Assembly: GCA_964019135.1 (NCBI GenBank)
Contig: OZ025263.1
Coordinates: forward strand, 31,042,133 to 31,106,132
Length of the DNA: 64,000 nucleotides
Source of the DNA: Arenicola marina
Lineage: Eukaryota > Annelida > Polychaeta > Arenicolidae
Direction: 5' to 3'
A program made the position numbers and the translations under genes. Below the pieces are notes generated by a model, which had not been told where the DNA came from, did not search any database, and was given only the letters and a program-made list of their open reading frames with translations. Below, piece after piece: positions 23,301-32,704 of this stretch (position 1 is its first letter; each line of letters opens with the position of its first letter).

Positions 23301-26300
23301 CATGCCACCAGACAAAGTAAATCGTTTCACTGTTTACCATAGTTGTGCACAACTGTGTCAACTTGCGGTACCGTTATGTTGCGTTAAAAATGTAATAAAA
23401 TAACTGACAATCTTGATATGCAAGATATTAGCGTCACACCGATAGCAGAATTTCACAGGGCGGGAAATCCATGTACAGACCGATCCTCTGTCACAGGCGT
23501 TATAGCTTCCAGGTCCGGTGTCGTCCGGTCGATCTTAGCCGCATCGTCCCCAAGATCTCTGGCGATATCCTTTATTACGCCCAGAGAGAACCAGTAATGA
23601 TTATATACTAATTTGCAGTGGTCTGACCCTATATAGTTCAGTTATTTAATGCACACTTCTTATATATACGAATAATAATATGTACCTTTCCATCATATAT
23701 CAGCGTATGTTAAGAGCGACAGCGATCGATCGATTTTGACTCCGTGAAGTATGTTCAAGTACACGATAAACTAATAGAATAATGAACACGCAACACCTAA
23801 AACGAGTTACGTCGCATAAAATAACACGCATTTTATTGTGAATAGCACTTGTTCTCAAGCCAAGGAGTTCAAGTGTTCTTATTATTCTAACACTTAATCC
23901 AATTACGTATTTCAGAATTCTCCGGTCTAAATAAAAATGCAGCTATAATGGAATAATGCGGAATAGAAACGAAACTTCTCTCAACAGAACATGTTTTAAA
24001 ACAAAGAACAATTACGCTATACCACTCATTTAGGACTTGAATATCATGCATTGAAACAAATTCAACAATCAACAGACGCTTTACCGTCTTATGACGAGTT
24101 AGATGCAACCTTAGATAACCTTCACTAAAAATTGAGATTGTCGGGACCATTTCCAAACGAGTAACAAAGGTAAGCAACTGTATACCATGAAGTGGGCTTG
24201 CGGGCGTTCATTATTTCCTGAATAATAAAAGGTATAGTTCGGGCTTGCGTTTCCAAATTTTATGAGACTAAGATTGGCACAATGAAATTAATAACTTGTC
24301 CAAAGCACTGCGTTTCATATATATTTAGAGCCACTCGCACATATGCATAGACTATCAGGGAAATCTACAAGCCTTCGAGATATCGTACAGATAAATACTT
24401 ACCAAGTTGAATATCTTGACTTGACGAAGCATCCAGTGGCTGCTAAAATTTCCAGACAGTTATTTTTATATTTGCATATTTCCAGTTGTACAAGATTATC
24501 AAGACTCTTGATTCTTACGAATAAAGGCATGTAGGACCTACCATTATTATCCTGTAATGAAGAATTATCCAACCAAAATGGCGGTGCATTTTCCCATCGT
24601 AAAAGTTTACATATTCTCCAGTACCTTCACCTTAGGAGTTCTAATATGTTCAGCCTTTACACAACCAGCTGATAATCAGATCTTAAGAATTAACACATAT
24701 ATAGTTGGTATAATTGGGAGTCACAATAAAGGTACTTACAACATGCCCTGCAATCTCCTCAACATCCTGTAAGTCCTCAATTAAACTCGGCCTTCCTTCA
24801 TCTACAAATATGTTTGCTTGTCAACATGTCACCCAGCAAGTAATCGCAACTAGAATTTACCTTTATGTGACTGCAACGTTATGTCTAAGAACTAGTTGCT
24901 GCTCTCCTCCTACGACTAGACAATATTTGTAAAAACGCTAGGTATTCAGTAAGATTATCAACTCCTTACGAACATTTCACTCACCCACGACGCTCTCGTC
25001 TGGTTCCACTTCCTCCTACGTAAAAGGTTGACAAGTCAACGCGATTATTATAGATACATTACAATCTGTGTTACATTAAGTTAAACAATTGCACAAGTTA
25101 ATTTTAGGACCTGCATGCATAATGGTGTAACATACTCAGTGTCTGACACAACATACTTACAGCAATCAGTTCGGGTAACAACTCCAGCTCGTCTACAAAA
25201 AATTGAAATACTTCAATCAATATATTTGTTTCAGTTAGTTTTACACTGTGCAGTGTATTCTTACTATTAATCGGCTGCCAATCAGAATATTTAAAAAGAA
25301 TCTGTCTCCAGGTATAAATAGAAGCATAACCAAACATACCGTGTTCCTCCAAATCTTCTCTCTCCGGGAACGTAATCTTAAAAAGAAAAACGAACGGATA
25401 TATACGACATGCCTAGGACATGATTTAATTTATAGAAGGGAATGTACGTAACCGGAGCTATAACGACCTCATGAAATCATGTTAACAGTAAAATATATTT
25501 GTATATAAATAATATATTTTCTCTAATCACCTTCATTTCAGTTCATTTCATAAATAATATCACAGTGGTCCTTGCATTATACGGTCCCTCCATTATACGA
25601 CTCCCTCCGTTATCCGGTCTTTTCGCTGTGCGCGGAACACTTTTATATGTTAAGGCCCCTTTATTATGCGACTCCCTCGCGAAACGCAACTCACGACTGA
25701 CATTTCGGCTCGTTATACGACCGGCACACAATTTAATCCCTTTGCTGCGTGGCGGCGCGGCGTGGCAGTCGACCCGATTGGCTCTAAACAATTAAACAAC
25801 ACATCGCGCTAATCTGAGCAGACGTCATTGTTATTCGCACCTTCAGCATAGCAGCTTTGTTAGACTGAATGCTGATGCTATAATGGATAAGTGAGAAAGA
25901 GGAGCCAGAGAAGCATCAAAGACTCTGAAGCTCAGGACAATATTGTACGATGAGTTTAACAGACTGACGTTTGCCTGCTTTACAACAGCACGGTATACAA
26001 ACATTCCTCTGACGGGAAAGCTCTTCCATGGCTCTTCTCACTGGCCCTACGCTTAGATGATTTCTCCGCTTCCAATGGGTCGCTGTACAGCTTCCAGCCA
26101 CGCCACAATATAAAAGCACCAGTGCTGCATAGTCGGCTAAAGTTAACCCGGAGACAGTTGCCGATTAGTGTTGGCGATACTTAAGCAAAAACTGCCCATT
26201 TCGGGGCATTCCCTCTATTATACGACTCCCTCTGTTATACGGTCTTTTCGGGCTGGCAGAAACGAAGTCGCATAACGCAGGGACCACTGTATATGACAAT

Positions 26301-28791
26301 TACCTCATTGGACTTAGGCATTATCCAAAGTTTTGACCTCCGCTGGCCATCAAAGGCATGAATCCCTTTTGGTGTTACGGGTTCAACAGTAATCTCTACA
26401 AACTGCCTCTGTTTATTCAAGAAGCATAATCTGTACTCTTGATCTTGCAAGATGGGGAACTTCGTTCTGAATTTCTCGGCAAATTGTTCTGCCGATGCTC
26501 CCCGATCCACTAAAATTTTTTTACTTCTGTAGTAGACGCTCTCTGAAACCCCTAAAATATTTTAGACTGACCGTAATTCATTAGCATGTGGATGCGGATG
26601 AATCTAACTTTTAGACCAAACAGAACTACAAGCGATATACTGTACGCCTATATTGCAACAGAAAGTGCTACTTCCAAAACTAAATATTTTCCCGGCCCGC
26701 TAATTAGACGCTGGGTGTGTGCGCGAGACCTCACGACGGTCTCCGCGCGTGTCTGGCTGGCGCACCCCTTATCCGTCTGGATCCACTGCCCATGCAACGA
26801 GCAAGAGCGAGATGAGGATATCTCGGATAAAACTGAGTGAAATTAGTAGATATGTTTTGATTACAATAAGGAAAAAGAAAAAGAACTTCAGGCGTGGATC
26901 TTAGTGTTGAAGATAAAATACAACTATCTATCAAAACCTGCATATAAATATGATCTATTACCAATGAGGGAATTAACCACATGTACTTACTCTTCTTGCG
27001 ATATGCCGTGCACAAAGACCAACTATAAGTTTCCATTTTCACTGGTATTACTACCATGTGAAATATATATAGCAGCTGTTTCTTTGGCCGTCGTGGTCGG
27101 GGATCAAAGTGCCTGAAACTGAGGTATCAAGTGCTGAATATCTTTACCAGGTTTAGGATGGTCAATGGTCTATTAGATATTTCACATCTTGCATGACGCA
27201 GCTTTGATATCAGATATCACTAGACATGCGTTCCGCTGCAGGGCCATTTGCTCGATCCCAATTTAAAGAGAGAAGTCTGGGAAAGTGATGCAGACCGGAG
27301 ATCCCATCACTTTCTTTGCAAAGAGTATTGGGTACCCCTGACACATGGCTCTTCACACTCATTGAACTTCACATGGTCAAGATATGATCTAACAGGTTAA
27401 AGCATCCTGTTGAAACCAAGTTTTCCAACAAAAATCCCAAATATAGTGTAATTATTTAGTTTCATCTGCAATGAAATGGATAACATAATATAGATCCAAC
27501 AAATATTATATCCACCATGCCTTCCTTTTGATGTCAGAATTTAGTTGGTTAGTTATATATTCACTTATATATGTCTTTACTTTTATTTTGCTGTTTGTTA
27601 GTTAAATAGTGTTTTGAGCATTGTGAGAAGGAAGGGGAGAGTGCAGCCATGCGTCCAGGCTAATCCCACTACTTTTCAAACAAGGATGTAGGATCTTCGG
27701 CTGTTCATTCTGCAGCCAGACATGACAAAAGCAAAGCCACCAATCCACCAATACCTGAGTGTGCGGGAATGGGGTTTTCATTCCACCGTGAACTGGGAAT
27801 GAGGCAAGTAGTTCTTTGTGAAGTGGGAATGGGGTATTAGCTGACCGTCACGATCAAGAATTTCATTAGTCAGGTAATATTAAATAACGATGAATCAGGA
27901 AATGGCTAATCTAAATCATGTTCCGCCCGTCCTATGTATGCTGGAAGTTATCCTTTTCAATTCATTGTGACCTGGAAATAAAGAAATTTATTCTTCATGA
28001 TCTGGAAACACGACGCCTACCTCCCCTCCAGTGAACTTGGGCCACCTACAATATTGTGGGTGGCCCAAGTTCGCTGTCAAAAATGAGCCGGGTAAATTTC
28101 AAAGATTCACAAATTCAAACTTTAGACTTGCCAGGCCTGTCTCTTGTAACTTATCAGTCAACAATAAAATGCGGATTACTGCTGAGAACTACAAAAAACC
28201 AAAAAAAGGGTTTCTGTAGTGAAGATGGTGGCAGGTACATACATGTAGTATATTTTTTTATATACTAATATATATAGACTATATAAATTTAATCACATGA
28301 TAATCGATGTGATCTGAAAGAATTACTCGATTTCAGATGACAACCGCAAATTTACGGAAAATATGGGCCGAAACGAGAGCCTACAGCATGTATGACTTTG
28401 ATTTTATAGACTAAGCTTATATAAACTTAATCACATGATTAATAGCGATATGTGATCTGAAAGAAAAACTCGATTTCAGATAACATGGTCTTCGCTACAG
28501 AAACCCTTTTCTGGGTTTTGCGAAGTTTTGCGGAGTTTCCCGCATTATTCCGTGTTTTATTGATGCCTACTTATCACGGGGTGCGCTAACCGCGGCCCAC
28601 ATGGCATGCTGCCTAGACTGGTCAACTTCAGGCAAGTTCAGTCATTTTAGTCATTTTAGTCACCCAGTTTCTGGAGAATTACGCGGGCATACCTACCCAG
28701 AGACGAAATCATCGTCAGAGTTTTCAACGTCACCAACATTCTGGCGAAACCGATCCCCCAAACGCGCCAACCGTTCCAGCGCCACTATATG
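11139..28791 (-). CDS. G2E3-like HECT-domain E3 ubiquitin ligase gene
   Basis: Multi-exon ligase gene. In transcription order the exons are 28791-28697 (tentative), 27022-26991 (tentative), 26509-26304, 25376-25340, 25192-25161, 25015-24985, 24801-24740, 24442-24403, 23607-23481, 23246-22981, 22409-22210, 21849-21666, 12182-11976 and 11395-11139. Every junction is GT-AG and phases agree throughout; from 26509 onward the model gives about 549 codons. HECT proteins accept ubiquitin from an E2 on a catalytic Cys and pass it to substrates. Visible parts are an N-terminal PB1-like segment, an acidic linker built of microexons, the HECT N-lobe (EEGVDLGGLRREFW) and the C-lobe (LTGATTIPAVGF, then NTCALTVTLQ with the presumed active Cys). 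A 9.5-kb intron holds a TTAA element and a Gypsy element. The 5' end is uncertain; an alternative start is Met at 27057. Confidence 0.78.
11976..12182 (-). CDS. HECT gene penultimate exon
   Basis: Acceptor GTTAG|GG and donor CAAG|GTAAC. It encodes MNVHEVLSLLREEQYVEASR through AVGRMLTFHYAENDNTRRQD, the segment before the C-lobe (family pattern F-x-G-SN-x-R). Entry phase 1 fits the exon ending at 21666, 9.5 kb away across the intron that carries two transposons. Confidence 0.8.
12217..13262. mobile_element. Non-autonomous DNA transposon with TTAA target duplication
   Basis: A 1,046-bp element with perfect 17-bp terminal inverted repeats, GGTAAGCCACCCATAAT (12217-12233) and its complement (13246-13262). 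TTAA lies on each side (12213-12216, 13263-13266), as expected for piggyBac- or Kolobok-type insertion. No transposase frame was seen. It contains a direct repeat of CACCCGCCGATGTTTG. It sits 30 bp upstream of a HECT-gene 3' splice site. Confidence 0.85.
13405..14062 (-). repeat. Gypsy 3' LTR (left copy)
   Basis: In element orientation it begins TGTAGCAGG and ends TGTCACA. It is 658 bp long and contains an internal direct repeat (13491-13570 and 13742-13831). It matches the right copy over about 500 bp. Confidence 0.85.
14329..16029 (-). pseudogene. Gypsy integrase region
   Basis: Carries the zinc-binding HH-CC module (HLGRDKIIDLLQQRYYW ... CMTC), then the rve catalytic core (MDFLSL, ITDHFTRFAMAIP, GNGQVERFNATLLG) and a long acidic C-terminal tail with a duplicated EPGPPDIGI unit. 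It functions in cDNA integration. This is part of the Gypsy element and is treated as a fossil retroelement frame. Confidence 0.9.
16177..18234 (-). pseudogene. Gypsy reverse transcriptase and RNase H region
   Basis: Has the RT motifs IDYRKLNARTVKDAHSIPRI, LKSGYWQV and LLYLDDIIVYS, followed by RNase H (HTDASMQGLGAVLYQ, ALKWVVTDTF) and a connection region typical of Ty3/Gypsy pol. It is part of the fossil element at 13405-21590. Confidence 0.92.
18074..18685 (-). pseudogene. Gypsy aspartic-protease region
   Basis: Sits between gag and RT. SLLETGSQVTTVGSSFL lies at the position of the retropepsin active-site loop and is followed by a hydrophobic LVVDQ...VPLVVGTNVL stretch with the protease flap and end pattern. 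Fossil element part. Confidence 0.75.
18553..19701 (-). pseudogene. Gypsy gag (PNMA/ZCCHC12-like capsid, CCHC knuckle)
   Basis: Capsid-like helical domain starting IRIPLFSGDGGKGELSYFEW and continuing LRGTAARVLRYLG, then a coiled segment and a CCHC zinc knuckle (CDRCARFGHTQDRC). The capsid resembles the Gypsy lineage from which vertebrate PNMA/ZCCHC genes are thought to derive (inference from motif style). Fossil element part. Confidence 0.85.
19749..20009 (-). pseudogene. Gypsy gag N-terminal RRM-like segment
   Basis: MCITGLPDDVAIAEVECLF and VLRVAFVLFYST look like the RRM-like amino end found in PNMA-type gags. It lies just upstream of the capsid frame in the same element. Confidence 0.5.
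20010..21088 (-). other. Gypsy leader and untranslated region
   Basis: About 1.1 kb between the gag start and the recognisable 5' LTR. No domain was seen. It contains G- and C-runs near 20675-20725. It may include a smaller insertion, but no termini were found. Confidence 0.4.
21089..21590 (-). repeat. Gypsy 5' LTR (right copy)
   Basis: About 500 bp, about 99% identical to the left LTR and ending at the AGTA target duplication. It contains the same promoter-like and polyadenylation-like motifs. Confidence 0.85.
21666..21849 (-). CDS. HECT gene exon
   Basis: Acceptor TATCAG|ATG and donor GAAG|GTGATG. It encodes MRNGSEEEIRELYASIFDF and ELQQFQE, matching the central HECT region between N- and C-lobes. 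The nearby Gypsy end is only about 70 bp from the donor. Confidence 0.8.
22210..22409 (-). CDS. HECT gene exon (N-lobe)
   Basis: Encodes FRYLSKLVALSILQDGPGVP and HDIVISYSVSDLPTGIQE, the region corresponding to G-R-x-x-A-L-S-x-x-G-GP in HECT N-lobes. Acceptor GCCAG|GA and donor AAG|GTATGT. Both phases fit the neighbouring exons. Confidence 0.82.
22981..23246 (-). CDS. HECT gene exon (N-lobe start)
   Basis: Encodes YTIASGDLQAALLKRRAEQI and FIGEEGVDLGGLRREFW, the diagnostic start of a HECT domain (family pattern F-x-G-E-x-G-VD-x-GG-x-RREF). Acceptor AAAAG|GT and donor ACGG|GTAAGT. Confidence 0.88.
23481..23607 (-). CDS. HECT gene linker exon
   Basis: 127 bp with acceptor ATTAG|TA and a weak donor CG|GTCTGT. 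Entry phase 1 and exit phase 2 are exactly what its neighbours need. It encodes YNHYWFSLGVIKDIARDLGD followed by an acidic, Thr-rich stretch. Confidence 0.55.
24403..25376 (-). CDS. HECT gene cluster of five acidic microexons
   Basis: Five small exons of 37, 32, 31, 62 and 40 bp lie at 25376-25340, 25192-25161, 25015-24985, 24801-24740 and 24442-24403. Each has an AG acceptor and a strong donor (GTATGT, GTAAGT, GTGAGT, GTAAGT, GTAAGT). Phases alternate 0-1, 1-0, 0-1, 1-0, 0-1. They encode ITFPEREDLEEH, DELELLPELIA, EEVEPDESVV, DEGRPSLIEDLQDVEEIA and QPLDASSSQDIQL, an acidic flexible linker between the amino-terminal domain and HECT. Alternating phases would allow paired exon skipping. Confidence 0.68.
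25563..26289 (+). mobile_element. pogo/Tigger-like DNA transposon remnant
   Basis: A 727-bp element with imperfect terminal inverted repeats CAGTGGTCCxTGCxTTAT (25563 onward and complement ending 26289). The right flank is TA; the left TA is degraded to CA. Internal ATTATACGACTCCCTC motifs repeat. A fragment around 25950-26020 on + reads LYDEFNRLT ... NIPLTGKLF, resembling the pogo/Jerky transposase DNA-binding region, with stops. It lies 14 bp from a HECT-gene 5' splice site. Confidence 0.72.
26304..26509 (-). CDS. HECT gene N-terminal PB1-like exon
   Basis: Encodes DRGASAEQFAEKFRTKFPIL, YRLCFLNKQRQFVEITVEP and GQRRSKLWIMPKSNE, the conserved amino-terminal domain commonly paired with HECT in amphioxus and fish G2E3-like proteins. 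Acceptor TTTTAG|TG and donor GAG|GTAATT. Confidence 0.78.
26991..27022 (-). CDS. HECT gene tentative upstream microexon
   Basis: 32 bp encoding WSLCTAYRKK with donor AGA|GTAAGT and acceptor TATAG. Its phases bridge the 28.7-kb exon and the PB1-like exon. Alternatively the frame extends upstream to a Met at 27057 and this is the first coding exon. Confidence 0.4.
27058..28032. other. Probable intron; no feature recognised
   Basis: No coding similarity, no tandem repeat and no transposon ends seen in this stretch. Confidence 0.4.
28033..28072. repeat. 40-bp near-perfect palindrome
   Basis: GAACTTGGGCCACC is followed by TACAATATTGTGGGTGG and the complement of the left arm. Only one mismatch interrupts the dyad. 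It could be a small hairpin transposon end or a binding site. Confidence 0.75.
28197..28511. mobile_element. Small inverted-repeat element (MITE-like)
   Basis: GGGTTTCTGTAGTGAAG (about 28207) and its near-complement CTTCGCTACAGAAACCC (28491-28507) bracket two diverged internal copies of a block with TTAATCACATGAT and TGTGATCTGAAAGAA, each also holding a CTCGATTTCAGAT dyad. No coding capacity. Confidence 0.5.
28697..28791 (-). CDS. HECT gene tentative 5' exon
   Basis: Acceptor TTGTTAG|CA and donor TCTGG|GTAGGT. It encodes VALERLARLGDRFRQNVGD followed by an acidic NSDDDF, plausible for the amino end of this ligase family. There is no in-frame Met, so an earlier exon or UTR exon would be required. 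Confidence 0.4.
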
Positions 28792-28874
28792 CTAACAATT
28801 GCACGAACTTGAGTTGCACCCACCGTATGCACGGCTTCAACAAAACACCCAAAATTAGTTCTGCAACCTAAACG

Positions 28875-28882
28875 CTGATTGG
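28875..28882 (-). promoter_or_regulatory. CCAAT box near the HECT gene 5' end
   Basis: CCAATCAG on the - strand lies between the second 32-bp satellite and the tentative 5' exon, mirroring the arrangement at the integrase gene. Confidence 0.35.
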
Positions 28883-28904
28883 TCAGCCGCTTACTTGAAT
28901 TAGT

Positions 28905-29545
28905 CAACCTTCGTGTAAGTCAGGGTACGTGTAAGTCGGGGTACGCGTAAGTCAGCCTTACCTACGCGTCGGTCAGGGTGCGTGACGTAAGAGGACTGAC
29001 GCGTTCAATATTGGACGCGTAGGTCAGGGTACGTGAAGGCCAGCAGTTACGCACGTAAGTGGCACTGACACGTTCAATATGGAACGCGTTAGTGGGCTTT
29101 CACGTTCGATATTGAACGCGTAAGTGGCACTAACAAGTTCAATATTGAACGCGTAGGTCGACCTTCACGTTCGATATTAAACGCGTAGGTCGACCTTCAC
29201 CTTCGATATTGAACGCGTAGGTCGACCTTCACGTTCGATATTGAACGCGTAGCTCGACCTTCACGTTCGATATTCAACGCGTAGGTCGACTTTCACGTTC
29301 GATATCGAACGCGTAGGTCGACCTTCACGTTCGATATTCAACGCGTAGGTCGACCTTCACGTTCAATATTCAACGCGTAGGTCGACTTTCACGTTCGATA
29401 TTGAACGCATAAGTGGCACTGACACGTTCAATATTGAACGCGTAAGTCGCCTTTCACGTTCGATATTGAACGCGTAGTTCGACCTTCACGTTCGATACTG
29501 AACGCGTAGGTCTACCTTCACGTTCGATATTGAACGCGTTCAAAC
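28905..29545. repeat. 32-bp minisatellite, inverted relative to 5165-5935
   Basis: Same family as the array at 5165-5935 but in the opposite orientation. About 12-14 clear units (GACCTTCACGTTCGATATTG...) run across 29100-29545, with more degenerate units containing TACGTGTAAGTC toward 28905. AGGTCGACCT, ACGCGT and GTTCGATATTGAAC dyads are kept. Confidence 0.93.
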
Positions 29546-29575
29546 GTCGACTTTTGACCCTAATGGCGATTCATA

Positions 29576-29598
29576 CATGTGAGGTTCGAACAATGCGT
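29576..29598 (-). repeat. 23-bp inverted partner of 4698-4720
   Basis: Perfect reverse complement of the 23 bases at 4698-4720. It lies about 30 bp outside the satellite. Confidence 0.7.
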
Positions 29599-30402
29599 TT
29601 AAAGAGCGTTTTGATGTGTTTTTTAAAGCGTCTTCAATATGGAGACCTGTGGCGGATTTCCCGAACGCAGTTTAGCCGTCAACATTATAGTTGGTTGGTA
29701 ATCGTGTTAACTAGCAACAACATTCATTTAGTGCAAAAATCTGTATTGCAAACCCCGAGAAATAACTAATGTTTATATAAAAAAAAATGAAAAAAAATGC
29801 AATCGTCCCTCCGAAATTGCTTTTTTGGCGCCTCTTTGGCTGTGCACACGGGGTTTTAAACACATTTGTGACGTCACGCCTGTGTCCTGAAGACAAAGGT
29901 GGTTCTTCAAACTGCCATAACATTTTGATGAACATTCCCAGGCAACTAGAGTTCGCTTCTATCCGGGCATCGCATGGACGACGTGGGGCAGGTCGCTAGC
30001 GATTTTACAGAATGCTAAGACACGAAATGAAACAAGGGTATATTGGCGGCTAAAAACAGTTTAGGGACATTGATCAGCCTTGCATGGTGTTGGACGATAA
30101 TTTATGAATACGCGTGTTAGCTTGTGAACTGTGGGCTAGTTTGCTTCTGTCATGATGTACTGATGGTTGGTCTCTTGCAATTTTTAACACGCTTTCGATT
30201 CCGTATTCTAGAATGAGCTCTTCTCGTCCCAGAAGAGCTGAATCAATCAGGAATAAAGAATGAATTTTTACTCGCAATAACACTAACAAGGAAAATAGCC
30301 GGTTGCTGCATGTTGATAGAGCAACTTGTCGATCTGGAAACTATGGGCGGAAGTTATAACTAACAGTCGTCAGTGGACGTCAACAACCTTTCTCCCAGCT
30401 AA
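29599..30402. other. No gene recognised
   Basis: A few frames of 70-80 codons without family motifs. Nothing repetitive was identified. Confidence 0.45.
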
Positions 30403-30990
30403 GTGCCAACGCCCACTGGACGCGTTTGCGGCGCGGCGACGGAACTGACGAGGCGCGGAAAAATAGGACAGTTGAGTTGCGCTTGGCTAGCGCCCACTGC
30501 ACGCGTCAGCGGGACGGCACCAGCGCGGTGCTGTCGCGGTACCGTCGAGGCTCCGCGGAGAGATAGGACATGTTCTATTTTTCGGTCGTGGGTCGGCGCG
30601 CCGTTGACATTTCAGCCAATCAGAAAAAAAGAATGAAATTCAGCGCGATGCACACTCTCCAACATGGCGGCAAAACCCTTTGTTCCGGACACAAAGACGC
30701 ACGAAAGTTGGTGGGGACATGATACAGGGCTCCCCCAACCACATCCAGCAACTCCTGCAACTGCACTGGCGTCAATCTGAAGTAAATTTAGGTCCGAAAC
30801 CTCTCATTGTTTGCATTTTTAGCTCCTGTATTAGCCTGTGGTATTCTCCCAGTGCCAGTCTTCTTTGAAGAGTGCGATGAATCCAATACCTCTTCCTTAT
30901 GCGACGTCTTCCCGTTGCTAACAGCATGAGTGCGTCCTCATCAGAAGAATGTATCTTTCATTTGTTTCAAATACCGCCAATATCTAAAAA
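30403..30990 (-). mobile_element. PIF/Harbinger transposon remnant
   Basis: The - strand from about 30950 to 30655 encodes pieces of a Harbinger transposase amino end: RRRIRKRYWIHRTLQRRLAL, GEYHRLIQELKM, then in a shifted frame FRLTPVQLQELLDVVG and TNFRASLCPEQR. The catalytic part is missing. Beside it lie two GC-rich copies of GCCCACTG-ACGCG (30410 and 30490) and an AGGACATGTTCTATTTTTC motif, sequences often seen near Harbinger termini. Decayed and immobile. Confidence 0.65.
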
Positions 30991-31004
30991 TAGCCTAAGC
31001 CGTT

Positions 31005-31210
31005 AATTCAGACAGCTATTATCGTGATCGGGAACTGAGGAGAGTTATTTACGTGATTCGAGATCGAAGTAATTCTCGTGATCGTGATAGGGTAAAACTG
31101 CAAATACCGTGATGTGTGATTGGAAACAATTGTTTCGTGATCCCTGACCTCCGTTTCACTTGTGATCGTGATTTGCACTACAGTTATTATCGTGACTGTG
31201 ATATGCGACT
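31005..31210. repeat. Degenerate TCGTGATCGTGAT repeat
   Basis: Short CGTGAT(C/T) words recur irregularly over about 200 bp, interspersed with unique bases. The - strand open frame rich in I/T/N reads this repeat and is not considered a gene. Confidence 0.4.
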
Positions 31211-31976
31211 TCGTAGGTGTTTTTTTGCCCTGATTCTCGGCATTTAGGTCCTTCTTTGCTGCTATGAAATTAACCTGGGCCGGGTTCCGTATCACGGTTG
31301 ATCTCCGCGTACAATACTTTGTTATTTAGGCTATTTTGACACACTTTCTTCATGTCAGAAGATAGAACAAGGTATATAGAATGCATAAACACTATGATTG
31401 TACGTGCCCACATATTAATAATAAATGCTACAGACGATTCCCTATCAACGTCTAAGGATTTTAACATTGACACCGTTGTGCCCCTAGAGAAGCGGGCTTG
31501 CCTGGGGACACTTGCGCCAAGCCTGAACAATGTCATCAAGAATGAGTGATTTGGTGTATTTTGTTTTAAACATGTTCAGTGGTCCAATGCGTCGGTCAGT
31601 TGGCGGCCTCATGTTGTTGGGCCGACGGTATACCAATGTTGGCCCGCTAGACAAAGCTACTTGACCTACTTGAAGCTCGCTATTTCAAAATAGCCAACCA
31701 ACTCATGTACGTTGGATTTTATGTCGAAGTTTACGCTGATCTATAGCATAGTCGCCACTCCCAGAAGACATTGGTAAAGCTACCCACGTATAGCCACCTG
31801 AAACGTGAATATTTAGAGTTTAAATGACTTGGACTTCAACACTCTATTTTTTTTAAATGGGAATTATTACCAAGTGGGAATCGCGTATGCTGGAGGTAGT
31901 CTGGTTTTCTGGTACCAGGGCCAAGCCCGCCTGTGGATGACTCAGCTGCTTAAATGCCCGAGCTGTGGCCCGGGCC
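31211..31976. other. No gene recognised
   Basis: Two overlapping frames (31270-31539 -, 31352-31549 +) have no family motifs. The rest is unremarkable. Confidence 0.4.
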
Positions 31977-32194
31977 GTATTAATACGCCCCGGGTCGACG
32001 GCGAGGCGGGAGGACTGATCCACTTGTAGGTCTGGACCCCGGGGCGTATTAATACGGCCCGGGCCACAGGCGAGTCAGGGAGACAGATGCACTGGATGCC
32101 CTGGACCCCGGGGCGTATTAATACGGCCCGGGCCACAGGCGAGTCAGGGAGATAGATCCACTGGATGCTCTGGACTACGGGGCGTATTAATACG
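31977..32194. repeat. 69-bp tandem array built on CGTATTAATACG
   Basis: The perfect 12-bp palindrome CGTATTAATACG occurs at 31977, 32045, 32114 and 32183 (spacing 68, 69, 69). In most copies it is joined to a second perfect palindrome GGCCCGGGCC and followed by CACAGGCGAGTCAGGGAGA. Four sites with fixed spacing. Confidence 0.9.
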
Positions 32195-32704
32195 ATTAAC
32201 AGAGGGTTGAATGTCTCATTTAGTTTAATTTTAACTTTGTAACGGATAAGTCGAAAGTTGTAGGTACTAGCAATAGAGAGGGTAGAAGGGGACTGCTTGT
32301 CTACTGGTATTAGGTTACGCGCGGTCAGCCCAGCCCATAGAGCACGTGCGCGCGGGCTGGGAGGTCAAGGTCCCCCGGGTTGCTTTGCAGTTGGAGAGCA
32401 GCGAATGTAGGACACCCGTGCAGAGCAGGCTTCTCTTCAGCTGTAGAGGAGGGGGTAATTACCCTAGTAGAGCTGCACAGCCCCCACCCCCAGTCAACCT
32501 CCATCCCCCCCCCCCCCTCCCCTACACACGCACGCATACACCACCCCTGCTACTAGGCTGAGGTTACCGTATCTTTCGTAGAACACCCATATCACAAGGG
32601 GCACACTACAGGGATCCGGGATCCGTCTTATGATATAGCCTGGGGAGTCGCTACCAGGGTAAACTGCGAAACGGCGTCCAACTTGAATACGGAAGTTACA
32701 CCTC
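32195..32704. other. Low-complexity region, no gene
   Basis: Unique sequence with a C-run near 32505. No supported gene. Confidence 0.45.
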
